DNA of 64,000 bases, taken from positions 558,001 to 622,000 of the forward strand of contig JPHH03000012.1 of assembly GCA_000750105.3 (NCBI GenBank), written 5' to 3'. Of this stretch, positions 1 through 10,448 are shown one piece after another. The translations under genes and the position numbers were made by a program. Each line of letters starts with the position of its first letter. Positions within the stretch are counted from its first letter, which is position 1. The notes under the pieces were generated by a model, which was not told the DNA's origin, searched no databases, and worked only from the letters and a program-made list of their open reading frames with translations. The DNA is from Tolypocladium sp. Sup5 PDA-1 (taxonomy: Eukaryota > Ascomycota > Sordariomycetes > Hypocreales > Ophiocordycipitaceae).

Positions 1-483
1 GCCAGCTGCTACCTCACCTCGTGGAACGTCTTCCTCTCCCTCGTCGTCGTCTTCAACGCCTCCGGCCCCATCGCCCTCGCCATATTCCGCTACCGCACGG
101 GCGAGCGCTCGCTCCTCGGCTCCCTCGTCGAGAACTTCAGGTGGATGCCCATGATGACCGTCTTCTTCGGCGGCATCTCCTACCACATCACCACCTCGCT
201 GCTTGCCCACCTCTTCCACGTCGACGTCCAGTGGGGCGCCACCGCCAAGGAGAAGGAGGACAGCAACTTCTTCCAGGAGATGCCCCGCATCTTCAAGACC
301 TTCAAGTACATGTACCTCATCCTCTTCCTGCTCGTCGCCTCCATGGTCTACCTCGGCGCCTTTGCGCCCCCGGACTGGGCCATCACCGACTTTTCCTGCA
401 TCGTGCCGCTCGCCATCAACGTGGGCTTTCACGCGCTGACGCCGCTGGTGCTGAACCCGAGCTTGATGGTCTTCAACTACTAA
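1..483 (+). CDS. Family-2 glycosyltransferase, C-terminal part (gene truncated by window edge)
   Basis: The frame is open from base 1 and ends at a TAA at 481-483, giving the last 160 residues. The product is a polytopic membrane protein: a segment of about 20 aliphatic residues at the start, a second around FFGGISYHITTSLLAHLF, and two more near the end. The segment WGATAKE followed by NFFQEMPRIFKTFKYMY, and a terminus ending in LNPSLMVFNY, resemble the C-terminal membrane block of fungal cellulose-synthase-like GT2 proteins (the TFT1/CelA type, linked to mixed-linkage glucan synthesis). The catalytic domain lies outside the window, so the substrate cannot be judged. The membrane-protein call is solid; the subfamily comes from recalled similarity. 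Confidence 0.6.
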   Translation, partial: ASCYLTSWNVFLSLVVVFNASGPIALAIFRYRTGERSLLGSLVENFRWMPMMTVFFGGISYHITTSLLAHLFHVDVQWGATAKEKEDSNFFQEMPRIFKTFKYMYLILFLLVASMVYLGAFAPPDWAITDFSCIVPLAINVGFHALTPLVLNPSLMVFNY

Positions 484-850
484 TCGTTTTCTGAAATTGG
501 GCTCTTTGCTTTCTGTGTGTCTATACTTTTTAGGAGTCCCTGGGCGGTTACATCTTGGGTAGTGGACCATACCGGGGAGAATGGGTCTCGAAAATAGACG
601 GGATTCGAATATACTGTTTAATAGGTTACATGGGGGGAAAGTCGGGGACGAGAATATGCTCGCGATATATAGATTACATCGTCTTGGAGCCGCATAGGCA
701 CGCCAATCCTTAGAGATATACTGTTCACGATAGATATCCTACACTCACACAATCATTCACATCACTCACGGCTCAAGCCAAACGTCAGACACAGTCGTAA
801 CCTCATGTATTCACCCGCCATACATCATGCCAAACTAGCCATCACGCCGT
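484..850. other. Convergent intergenic region, glycosyltransferase / LSG1
   Basis: This 367-bp stretch holds the 3' ends of two converging genes. I see no ORF, RNA gene or repeat in it. Confidence 0.6.
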
Positions 851-2848
851 TCAATCATCATCCACAGCCACGCCGCGGTACTTTTTCTTCTCGCTCTTCG
901 CCCTACCCTTGAAGTGCTTCTTGCTCGACCCCACCTGCACGTCCTTTGGATCCAGCCCGTTCTCCAGCGCAATCACGGTCCTGGCCTTTCTGCCGCTGAG
1001 GTGCTTCCCGTCGGCGCTGCCCGCGGCACTGCCTTGCTCGGTGTACTTGTAGCTGAAGGGCATGCTGAGATGCGCCTGAGTGCTCTTCGCGTTGAAGAAG
1101 CCCTTGTCGAGCCTCTCCGTCTTTGGCCCCGCGGGGAGAGTGACCACGTCTGACTCGAGGACAGGTGGCTCATCGTCCTCCAGGGAGAGGGACTGCGTAG
1201 CCGTGGCGAGGGCCGCTCGTCGCTTCTCGGGAAGGTGACACTCGTCGTAGAGCTCGTCGTTGAACGCGATTGCGTCCTCGATGCCAGGTGGGGGGTGGAC
1301 GAAGAGGAGCTTGCCGTTGACATAGTCCTTCAGGACGAATCGCGCAGCTCTCGACTCATCAGGCTGACCCAGACCTTGCGTGCGGAAGCCTCTGGCTCTG
1401 GCATAGGCGCGAAGGAGCTCCGCAGCCGTGGGAACGCCAGTACCGCCTTCTTCCAGCGGCCGCGTCTTGATCTGGATGCCGTAGATGGCTTCCAGGAAGC
1501 CCTGCGGGACTCGCTGCGTCACAAGTCCGACGGGGCCCGTGTACTCTCTCATCTGGTCGATTGGCAAGACGCCGTTGCACACCAGGTCGGCCTTTGTAAA
1601 GGCAAAGTTGGGGAAGACCAGACCCGGGCAATCGCAGAGGATGACGTTGTCGCTCAGATGAATGGTCTGAAAGTGCTTCGTCTTGCCAGGAGTAGACGAG
1701 ACGGACACCTTCTTGGCGCCAATCAGGGCATTAATGGTTGATGACTTTCCGACGTTGGGATAGCCCACTAATCCGACTTGCAACTTGTGATCGGCGTCTG
1801 TGTGAGTGTGTTAGTCGGTTCTCCCGGGTTTCAGCATCAGAATTGGTTCCGTACCTGCGTTTTCCGGAGCATAGCGGAGGAAGATGTCTTCCAATTCCTC
1901 AACGGTGAGGATTTGTGTATCCTCGTCTTCATCACCAGTTTCCACGCCACCGTCATCCTCGCTCTCCTCCTCGGACGACGAGTCTTGCTCCGTCGCTGGC
2001 TGCTTGCCGACTCTCCTCGAGGACGACGGCTGCGGCTCCTCATCAGACTCGCTGTCCCTATCCCTCGCCTCATTCAGTTCCTTTGCGAGCTGTGCCGAGA
2101 AGAACCTGTAAGCGATCCCCGCCTGCTTCAGATGCTTTGCCCAGGCTTTTCGCTGCCTTAGCGTCATCATATCCGCCTTGTTGATGAGCAACAGGTTTTC
2201 CTTCTTCGGGTCAACCGCTTTGACATATGTTCCCAGATCCTCGGACCGGAAGAGCAACGGGTTCCTGGCATCGACGATCTGCACCACAAGGTCTGACCGC
2301 TCGATGACTCGCCAGAGCTGCCGCCAGACCTCAATGTTTCGCTCAAAGGGCGTCATCAAGAGGTCGTTGTTCTCCTGCAGCTCAGCGAGCCCCCTCCTCC
2401 AGTTCAAGAAGCTCTCTCGCTCCAGGACATCCAGCTCCTGCGGCGTGGTAGAGGCATCCCACTTCGGCCTCCTCGGCACGGTCAACCGCGCCTTGTGCAT
2501 GCGATGCTTTCCCAGCACATCCCTCTCCTCGTGCGCCGACAACAGGTACGGGTTCTTCTGGTCGGTATGGATGATCTTGACGTTGTTCATCTTCTCCGCC
2601 GTGAAATCCGTGCCTGCCAGCTCGGCCGTGGCCAGGAACTCGTCGAGAGCGCCCTGCTCCGTCACGGAGACCATCTTGACCCACGCGGCATCCTGCTTCT
2701 CGTTTACCAGATATTGCTCGCCGGTGGCGTGGTTTGTCCTCGTAATCGCAGACGTCTTCTTTCTGTCCCCTCCCTTGTGTTTGCCAAAGCGATCATTCAT
2801 CAAGGTGTTGCCGAGCCCCACGCTCTTCTTGGATTTTGCCAGCACCAT
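851..2848 (-). CDS. LSG1: LSG1-type circularly permuted GTPase (60S export-factor release)
   Basis: Two exons on the minus strand, 2848-1855 and 1797-851, joined across a 57-nt intron (GTACGG..CACAG with a CTAAC branch), give 646 residues. Motif order is circularly permuted, as expected for the YlqF/YawG family: DARNP at 193-197 and the G4 motif NKAD at 223-226 come before G1 GYPNVGKSS (343-351), TPGKT (367-371) and G3 DCPG (387-390). The N-terminus MVLAKSKKSVGLGNTLMNDR and a lysine-rich C-terminus fit Lsg1, which in yeast acts in the cytoplasm to release Nmd3 from pre-60S subunits. An acidic serine-rich insert lies between G4 and G1. The frame stays open upstream of 2848, but residues before this ATG have no family character. 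It diverges from LTV1, another cytoplasmic ribosome-maturation factor. Confidence 0.95.
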
Positions 2849-3233
2849 CTTGACGGATCTTGCCCAGGCTCGAGCGTGTGAGACAGTGTCAACAAAATGT
2901 CGTCGGTATCCTTGGGAATGGACAGACTCCGTAGAATAACAAAAGAAGACCTCTATGGCCTTCGTTGTCGGTGTGGAAGAATGAGAGTGAGCGAGGTGCC
3001 CGCGTTTGCAGCTGAATAATGCGTCACGATGGAGGGGCAAATTTTCTGCGATAGCGTTGCGACGCCAAGCTCGCACTGTCGGTTGGGCAGCGTCACCACC
3101 TTTGAGAGACAGTGCTATCGGTGCGTGGACTGTGTCTACCAGGGTCCCAAATTTTGCGATCGCAGCCCAATTTCCATTCCCACTTCACCTGTTCCACCAC
3201 CTCAACATCATCACCAGTCGTACCGCCGCCAAA
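2849..3233. promoter_or_regulatory. Bidirectional LSG1/LTV1 promoter with two RRPE/PAC-like pairs
   Basis: Only 385 bp separate the two start codons. AAATTTT occurs at 3039-3045 followed by GCGATAG at 3048-3054, and again at 3149-3155 followed directly by GCGAT at 3156-3160. In budding yeast, paired AAAATTTT (RRPE) and GCGATGAG (PAC) elements mark ribosome-biogenesis promoters. The PAC matches here cover only the GCGAT core, so the functional reading is inference. Confidence 0.6.
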
Positions 3234-4519
3234 ATGCCTCGAGGAAAGTGGATGTAAGTCGACCTGCTTGGCCGTAGCGCATGTCGCATATACTGACTGT
3301 GATACTCTGCAGCGACAAGAAGACAGCCCAGCACTTTACGCTGGTGCACCGCCCGCAAAATGACCCTCTCATCCACGACGAGAATGCGCCGTCCATGGTG
3401 CTGAACCCTACTCAACAGAAACCCGGCTCCTCGAAAGTGAAGCACCTGGATGATCTGGCGTCCGAGTTTGGTTCAGACGCGGCGGGCATCCGAGCAAACG
3501 AAGGCGAGGCGGCATCCTACGGCGTGTACTATGACGATTCCGACTATGACTACATGCAACATCTGCGCGACCTCAACTCCGGGGGCGGAAATGTCGTTTT
3601 CGTCGAGGCCACATCTACCACCAATAAAGGAAAGGGGAAGCAGAAGCAATCGTTGGAGGAGGCCCTGGAGCAGATGGACCTCGAACAAAAGTCGGGCGAC
3701 ATCCTCGACGAGGAGATGCTCCCCTCCAAGAACCTGACGAGGACCACGTACGAGGCCCAACAAGAAGTCCCAGACTCTATCAAGGGATTCCAGCCCGACA
3801 TGGATCCGCGATTACGAGAAGTCCTCGAGGCTTTGGATGACGACGCGTATGTGGAAGAGGACGACGATGTTTTCCAACAGCTGGCAAAGGACGGACGAGA
3901 GCTTGACGATTATGAATTCGAGGACGCGCAATATGACGACGACGAAGAAGGCTGGGAGTCGGATGACACGGCGAAGCCCATCAAAGAATACAAGGAACAA
4001 GTACCGGAACTTGTAAAGGCGCCAATGGAGCAGCCCGAAGAAGGCCCATCACAGGACTGGATGGAAGACTTCAAGCAGTTCAAGAAGGAACAAAAGACCG
4101 GCCGGATAGCCGCTGCGCCCGCGCAATCTGAGATGCAGTCGGCTTGGACAACCACCACAAATGGAGGCAGGCGGAAGAAGCGCAAGGGTGCCCTGACGGA
4201 TGCCTCCAGCTACTCGATGACCTCCTCTTCGCTTGTACGGACAGAGCAGATGACGCTGCTGGACGAGAGGTTTGACAGGATTGATGAGAAGTACAATGAG
4301 GACCTGGAAGATGACATGGGCTCCGTTTCTGCGGTGTCGACTGCGTCAAGCGTCATAGGGCCTGTCCGGGGAGACTTTGACGGCATTCTGGACGATTTCC
4401 TTGGCAGCTACACCAAGCCTGGTAAACGCACATCAAAAAAGTCCAAGCCCCAGACTGGGTTGGAGCAGCTGGAGGAGATTAGAAGAGAATTAGGCCCAGC
4501 GCGCATTCGCGGGCGGTGA
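3234..4519 (+). CDS. LTV1: LTV1, 40S ribosome maturation factor
   Basis: A 20-nt first exon (3234-3253) is joined to 3313-4519 across a 59-nt intron (GTAAGT..CTGCAG), giving 408 residues. Splicing restores MPRGKWIDKKTAQHFTLVHR, the typical fungal Ltv1 start; the unspliced frame stops after seven codons. The middle is highly acidic (EEDDDVFQQ, DDDEEGWESDD), and the C-terminus holds FDGILDDFLGSY and LEQLEEIRRELGPAR, both Ltv1-like. In yeast Ltv1 is a non-ribosomal factor of late pre-40S particles whose phosphorylation and release permit head (beak) maturation. It shares its promoter with LSG1. The tiny first exon is easily missed by automatic prediction. Confidence 0.93.
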
Positions 4520-5105
4520 TAAGGGGAGTCAGTGTTGGCGAATATACCAAGCGTTGATCTCATCACATGACATGAACTCGTAGCGCCGATCTTTCTGAAC
4601 GTCACTCACAAACCTGGCACATTCGCGCGCAGATTTAGGATGTTGGGAAATAAGCACAAAAGCTGGTGGCTGGTAGACGGCCGCTGGGTCGTTATTCGTG
4701 CCTTGGAAGCATCGGGTCTGTTAGTGGCATGTAAGATGGGCAGCCCAAATCTCAAGCTTCAAGCTCAAGCCCGAAACAAGGACGTATCCTTTGTAACACC
4801 TCTAAATTTGCATACGAGCATGCTTATACAGTACAAGGTCCAAACACCAAGAAAAATACATATGCTGAGTTTTCAAACACTGCTGTTGATGCTGTAGGGG
4901 ATGCGGCACAGGACGGTGGTGCACGCTAGTCACGTGAGCCGGCTGGCAAGCTCGCAGCTGTTGGACAATGAAGGTGAATAGCTCTCCCATGGCCCATTCA
5001 TGCGCGCAGCAGCTTCCAGCACGCACACGCACGCCCGCCTCTCCCACCGCACCACAACCGGACGGCCGATCTCATCCTCCATGCCCTAGCGAACAAACTG
5101 GATGA
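4520..5105. other. Intergenic region, LTV1 3' end to SAC3 promoter
   Basis: This 586-bp stretch contains no supported gene. Two short upstream ORFs sit at its right edge (5091-5099 and 5102-5134); they are listed separately. Confidence 0.5.
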
Positions 5106-5134
5106 ATGCAACGCCCGTTGCATCATCAAGCTAA
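5091..5134 (+). promoter_or_regulatory. Upstream ORFs before SAC3
   Basis: ATG CCC TAG at 5091-5099 is a two-codon ORF. ATG at 5102 opens a ten-codon ORF that stops at 5132-5134, one base before the second possible SAC3 start at 5136. Both would be met first by scanning ribosomes if the transcript begins upstream, which is unknown. Confidence 0.4.
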
Positions 5135-8100
5135 AATGTTTTCGACACTCGGCGAAGCGACGCGCCGGTCGGCGGCCGCGGCCAACCCCTTCGCCAGCCC
5201 CGTCGCCGGCGGGAGCAGTGCATTTGGCCTTGATGGTGCCGGCGACGGCGGCGGCGGCGGGAGGAATGCTTACTCTTTCAAGAAGGGCAACCGAAAGAAC
5301 CGAGATCGACGAGGCAGCGCGTCCAACAACGCCTCCAACAACGCCAACGCTGGCGATGGCGGCAAGCAAAAGTCGAAACGCGGCCGGGGAGAGAAGCGCG
5401 AGCACAACGGCGGCAAACACTCAAGACGCCGTGATGAGCGCAGGGGATCCCTTCCAGAGGACTCGAATGATTCGAATGCGCTGCAACATTCCTACAGCTC
5501 CGACGCCTCTTCTCCTTCTCTACCCAGGTCGTGGTCACCCACTTCCCCAATCGGCGACCCCAAGCCTGGCGCCCCCCAAAACTACGTCGCCCCAACCTTC
5601 TTCCCCCCCCGCTTCAAGCCCAAGAAAGCGACGGCATCCGACGATCCCTTTGCGAAACGGGTATACAGAGCGTTGGATGAGGCCGGCATAAGCCCGCCTC
5701 AGTGGCCATCAAAGCCTGGAGAGCAAAGCAGCCTGCCTCAGATGTCCGCCTTCAAAGACAAGTTCAGGGCATATCGAGACAAGGCCCGGGCGGCCTTGGT
5801 AAAGGCTAAATTGATCGACGACCCCGACAAGCGCAAGCGACTCAGCGAGGCGATAGAATTCAAAGGCATCTGCGAAGACATGTGTCCGGAGTGGGAGAAG
5901 GTCTGCCGGGTCACGGAAAACGAAGTCAAGGCAGTCGAGCGGAACCCAAAGACTGGGGCGACTCGTCTCAACTCCATGGTCAAGCAACTGGCGCGCTCTG
6001 CTGCCGGACAAGAGGCTCCTTTGCCGACAGATGTGCGTTCCGTTCCGGCTCTTCAACGTTCGCTTGACTACCTGATCGATGGGCTGTTGTACACCGATGA
6101 CAACATACGCGGCCTACACGCCTACGTCTGGGACCGCACGCGCTCCATTCGACGCGACTTCGCCTTCCACTCCTCCATGACGAAGCATGAGCTGAAGACT
6201 CAGGTCCTCATTTTTGAGAACATCGCCCGGTTCCACGCCGTATCTCTCCACGTCATGTCGATTCTCGCACTAGAGGGAGAAGGGTTCTCGCAGTCTTTTG
6301 AGCGTGAACAGCTTGGAAAGACGCTCCTGTCACTGCGAGACTTGTACGACGACTGCAACCTTCAAGGCATCAAGTGCGAGAACGAGGCCGAGTTCCGCGC
6401 GTATTTTCTCCTCTTTCACGGCCGCGATCCGGCCATCGTGAATACCCTGCAGCGCAACTGGAAGCCACATCTCTGGCGTGACTCGGACGAGATCAAGACG
6501 GCGGTGTCTCTGGTCGAGGCGATGCACAATACCCAGGATATCCACGGGTCCCTCAAAACAGTCGAGGACAAGAAATGGGCTGGCCCTCTAATGGCCGCCG
6601 AGACTACCCCTGTGTCCTACCTCGACATGGTCGAGGATGCCAGGGTATCATATACCATGGCTTGCATTGCCGAATGCCACTTCGGCCATGTCCGACAGAT
6701 GATTCTGGAGGCCGTGCAACGATCTCTATCCAGGCCCAAGGGTGAAGTCCAGGACATGACAGCTACAGCGCTCAACGAGCTTCTTCGGTTCGACGACGTG
6801 GAAGAGGCCATCCTTTTTACGGAGGCTCACGGCTTTGAGTTTGCTCCATGCCATGACGAAGACGTCGGACTCCAGACCTTGAAGCTGATGGCCAAATCCC
6901 GGCTTCGATATCCCAAGCTTGGGCACCAGTACTCCAAACGCTTGGTCGAGAAAAAAAGAGGAAACCATTCCCTTGCAACGGCCATTCGTCGCACAATTTT
7001 TGAAGGCGTGGACGGCGTGGAGCACTCGACCGGCCCCGTCGGCGACGAAGAGAGTGAAGCCGTAGACGGCATGGAGCACGCACCCGATTCTGTTGGCGAC
7101 GAAGACGCCATCAACGAGGAAGGAAGTCTATTTATGCAAGACGATGAGGAACCTGGACCTGAGCCGTCGGCACCGGAGCCACAGAAGCCGGAAGCGGGAG
7201 CGTCACCGGCCCCTTCACCCGGGCCACGCAAAGTGTCTCCTTCTAACAAGGCTTTCATAATTGAAGGTATGGGTCGAGCCCCAGACCGTTTCTGGGCGAA
7301 GATCTCGCCAGTGCTAAATATGGATGCAGACTCCTCTGACGATGAACAAAACGGGCCTAATGCCAAGCCCCGAGCTAGACTGCCAACGTTTGAAGAGATA
7401 AAGGCAATGGACAAGAGTTCCTATACCCAAGGCAGCCGACTTTTTACCCCTGGCGGAGCGTCATCGGATAGCTCACAGCCAGCCAAGCTGAACATCTTTG
7501 CTTCGCCTCATAAGCTTCCCGACGTTGTGCTTGCACACAATGCAGCCGGCGGGATGCTAGCAAAGTCGAACCCTTTTGCTCCGTCTTCATTTCCCATCGG
7601 TAGCGGAACTCAGTCAACCGATAACAAGACGGAGAATTCCACGGCGGCAGCAAAGACGGCGAACCCGTTCGCCAGTCCCGTTAAGTTCGGCGGTAGTGGA
7701 ACGATGTCTGGCACCAACCAGCTGGGCAACTCTGTGCTAGCTGAGCCCGACGCATCCAACTCTATTTCGCAACCTGGTGGTATCCAGGCAGCCGCAAAAC
7801 AACAGCCATCTCTTGGCTTTGCCCAACCTGGTAGTAGCTCGGCAACGGCAAACGGAAAGCCATCTTTTTGGTTGGCCCAACCCAAGCCGAGCCCATTTGC
7901 AGCGCTCCCCCAGCCCGCAAGCAATGCAGCCACAGCCAGCACGCCTTCAATGTTGGCGACTCCTGCGGCACAAACGCCTTCGGTGCTATCTGGAATCTTG
8001 AGCGGAAACAAGCCGGCTGAGCATGTTGCACCAGCGGCGTCTGCTCAATCCACCATTCCGGTACCTCATGCTGCCTTTGGAGCAGTTTCAAACGAGCAGA

Positions 8101-9866
8101 AGAAACCTTTACTGAATACAACCGCATTACCACGGCCAGCTGTTGATGGTCGGGGCAAAGATCTGATTCCAAGCGTCACCGCAGCACCTTCGGCCCCTAC
8201 CCTTGGCCCGTCACCTCCCAGCTTCCTGGGCATGGCAAAGCAATGTGTACCCGGTGTACCACAAAGCACAACAAGTGCCACCGAAAAGCCCTCGATGCCA
8301 GGGGCACTAGAGGCTGTGCCTCAACCTATCGCCGCTTCGGGGTCGACTTCAGACGCCGTCGGCAGCAAACTGAGCGGTGCGACCGCCACGCCAGCTGCCA
8401 CATCCACACCTGGGGCCGCACAAGAGCCTGTTGGCCCAACACGGGACCTGCTTGGTGACTTCAACGAGTGGTACGTCAAGGGCGACAACGGCCTCATATC
8501 AGACTTCTTGGTGGAATCGATCAAATGGATTACCACCGACGCATTTCAAAAGTTTGAGAGGGAAAACGAGGTGAAGAAACTCCAGGAAGAGGAAGAGCGA
8601 ACCAACGCGGAAGTTAAGAAGTTCCGTGTGTACAACCTGTCCCTGAAGTTCTTCTACCGCTGGAAGCGGAACGCCAGGGCGAAGCGCCTCCGCGAAGTGC
8701 GACGAAAGGGCCGCGACGACATGCGAGCATTTTACGCAGCACGACAAGCTGCTGAGCGCAAGGCCAAAAAGGAGGCAACCAGCGCAACCATGACGGTTCA
8801 AAACGGCCAACCTACCCGGACTACTCGGAACCGCTCAGACGAGTTCCTAAGCCTGATGAAGAGCAGGCAAGCGTCGAAGCGCGAGGCAAGGCAATCTCTG
8901 CTCGACTGCGGCGTTTTGTCCGGCATGGACGGGGAACGAGATGCAGTCGAGATGATTGTTGGAGATGGGTACCAGTCGTCAAACAACTCGCCATCCACAC
9001 GCAGAGACTCATTCGCGTCGTCGCCAGGACCGCCAGAACCCCCAGCACCGGCGAAGAGGGAGGGGGCCAAGACGCGAGCCTTGCGTGAGTTCTACTTTAG
9101 CCAGCCTCCGGGGGATCCGACTCCGGCATATATGAAGAAGGAAGGCCCAAAGACACGGGCTTTGCGGCAAATGTATTTTGGTCAGCCCGAGAGATTCCGA
9201 CGCTCGCTGCCCTCCATGACGTCGGCGAGCAGAGATAGTACCGAGAGCACAAAGCGTTCCAGCAACGCTTCTTCACGCTGGACACTCAAGGCTATGGGGA
9301 TCGTGCAGCTGCCCGACGGCACGGCTGTGCCTGAAAATCTGGCGCACGAAATGGCGTCTGGCACGCTGCGCTACCCGCGATCAGTGTCGCCGTGGCGATC
9401 TCGACGACTCTCGGCCACTCAAGCAATCGAATCGGAGGTGCAACGTCTCACGCCACCAGCGCGGGTAGGGCCTGGCCAGAGTCCCGCCGGGGAAACGACA
9501 CCGGTCAACAAGAGGAAGCGGCCCACTGATGATGATGATGGGCTCATCAAGACTGGCAGCACGGAAAGCAATTCCAGCAAGCGAGTCATTAGTGGGGCTG
9601 AGCGGCAGCGCATGGCAGCCGCCGGGGAGACGTCGCCGACCAACAAGAGGAAGAGGCGCGTCGATGACGACGACGAAGCGACGATGAACAGCTCCGAAGA
9701 GGGCAGCTCGCACAAGCGAATGCTGAGCAACGCTGCAAAGCTCAGAATGGAGCTCCAGGCCATCAAGGCCGAGCTGGAAGAAGGGAAAGAGTGGTACAAG
9801 ACCCAAAACAATCGGCTCCGAAGCGAGTCTGAGGCCCGAACGCCCTGGTACGATGAGAGCATATAA
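5106..9866 (+). CDS. SAC3: SAC3/GANP/THP3 family mRNA-export scaffold
   Basis: One uninterrupted frame of 1586 residues. The Sac3/GANP helical domain begins near FKGICEDMCPEWEKVCR (about residue 250) and runs to about 620. After it comes a long low-complexity region rich in Ala, Pro and Ser with repeated NPFA elements, and then a C-terminal helix LKFFYRWKRNARAKRLREVRR that resembles the Cdc31/centrin-binding segment. Sac3 scaffolds the TREX-2 complex, which links transcription to the nuclear pore. The protein has several internal duplications: two NPFASPV motifs, two GPKTRALR-type blocks and two NKRKR + Asp-rich blocks that could be nuclear localisation signals. The start at 5106 has a weak context; the in-frame ATG at 5136 (MFSTLG) has A at -3 and may be the true start. 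Confidence 0.9.
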   Translation: MQRPLHHQAKMFSTLGEATRRSAAAANPFASPVAGGSSAFGLDGAGDGGGGGRNAYSFKKGNRKNRDRRGSASNNASNNANAGDGGKQKSKRGRGEKREHNGGKHSRRRDERRGSLPEDSNDSNALQHSYSSDASSPSLPRSWSPTSPIGDPKPGAPQNYVAPTFFPPRFKPKKATASDDPFAKRVYRALDEAGISPPQWPSKPGEQSSLPQMSAFKDKFRAYRDKARAALVKAKLIDDPDKRKRLSEAIEFKGICEDMCPEWEKVCRVTENEVKAVERNPKTGATRLNSMVKQLARSAAGQEAPLPTDVRSVPALQRSLDYLIDGLLYTDDNIRGLHAYVWDRTRSIRRDFAFHSSMTKHELKTQVLIFENIARFHAVSLHVMSILALEGEGFSQSFEREQLGKTLLSLRDLYDDCNLQGIKCENEAEFRAYFLLFHGRDPAIVNTLQRNWKPHLWRDSDEIKTAVSLVEAMHNTQDIHGSLKTVEDKKWAGPLMAAETTPVSYLDMVEDARVSYTMACIAECHFGHVRQMILEAVQRSLSRPKGEVQDMTATALNELLRFDDVEEAILFTEAHGFEFAPCHDEDVGLQTLKLMAKSRLRYPKLGHQYSKRLVEKKRGNHSLATAIRRTIFEGVDGVEHSTGPVGDEESEAVDGMEHAPDSVGDEDAINEEGSLFMQDDEEPGPEPSAPEPQKPEAGASPAPSPGPRKVSPSNKAFIIEGMGRAPDRFWAKISPVLNMDADSSDDEQNGPNAKPRARLPTFEEIKAMDKSSYTQGSRLFTPGGASSDSSQPAKLNIFASPHKLPDVVLAHNAAGGMLAKSNPFAPSSFPIGSGTQSTDNKTENSTAAAKTANPFASPVKFGGSGTMSGTNQLGNSVLAEPDASNSISQPGGIQAAAKQQPSLGFAQPGSSSATANGKPSFWLAQPKPSPFAALPQPASNAATASTPSMLATPAAQTPSVLSGILSGNKPAEHVAPAASAQSTIPVPHAAFGAVSNEQKKPLLNTTALPRPAVDGRGKDLIPSVTAAPSAPTLGPSPPSFLGMAKQCVPGVPQSTTSATEKPSMPGALEAVPQPIAASGSTSDAVGSKLSGATATPAATSTPGAAQEPVGPTRDLLGDFNEWYVKGDNGLISDFLVESIKWITTDAFQKFERENEVKKLQEEEERTNAEVKKFRVYNLSLKFFYRWKRNARAKRLREVRRKGRDDMRAFYAARQAAERKAKKEATSATMTVQNGQPTRTTRNRSDEFLSLMKSRQASKREARQSLLDCGVLSGMDGERDAVEMIVGDGYQSSNNSPSTRRDSFASSPGPPEPPAPAKREGAKTRALREFYFSQPPGDPTPAYMKKEGPKTRALRQMYFGQPERFRRSLPSMTSASRDSTESTKRSSNASSRWTLKAMGIVQLPDGTAVPENLAHEMASGTLRYPRSVSPWRSRRLSATQAIESEVQRLTPPARVGPGQSPAGETTPVNKRKRPTDDDDGLIKTGSTESNSSKRVISGAERQRMAAAGETSPTNKRKRRVDDDDEATMNSSEEGSSHKRMLSNAAKLRMELQAIKAELEEGKEWYKTQNNRLRSESEARTPWYDESI

Positions 9867-10448
9867 CGGCGTTGGGGGAGCGAGCATAAGGGATGCATTT
9901 GCACAGCCAGGGGTTTGGTTTTTGCCGCTTTGGCAACAAAGTCTTGTGTTTTTTTTTCCGCCCTTGTGTTTTCTTCGGTATATTGCGGGCTCGTCAGATA
10001 CCCATAGAGTTGGATGGCAGGCTGCAGCACCCCGTTGTCACGATTGTAGGGAGCTGGCGGCTTTTCTTGTTTTGGCCATGATTTTTGCCTCATTTTTGCC
10101 TTTTGATGATTGTACAGGGACTGCAGCATGGCATGGCACGGCGCGGCATGTAATGTAGGGTTTCATGGCAAAAAGGTCCAGGGCCAGGACCCAGAACAGG
10201 GAATTTGAAAGGGTTCGTCACGGATGTGACGCTTTGTGGCAGTCACATACATGACTCTGAGCACCTAAACGTGACGTGATGACTCTGTTGCTTTAAAATT
10301 CTGGCTCTGTCTGATACGGACTCATAAGTACATTTGGCATTAAACTTCCCGAACCTGCTCAGCGCCTCGTGGCCACGTACTCCGGCGTATTCTCAACATA
10401 CATACAAGTAAAACATACGTAAAAGGAAACTAATTATGGTCCCGTGTA
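9867..10448. other. Convergent intergenic region, SAC3 / membrane-protein paralog A
   Basis: This 582-bp stretch holds two 3' ends. I see no gene in it. Confidence 0.5.

Noticed and set aside
2849..3076. 76-residue N-terminal extension of LSG1
   Set aside because: The Lsg1 N-terminus begins at MVLAKSKKS; the extension runs through the shared promoter.
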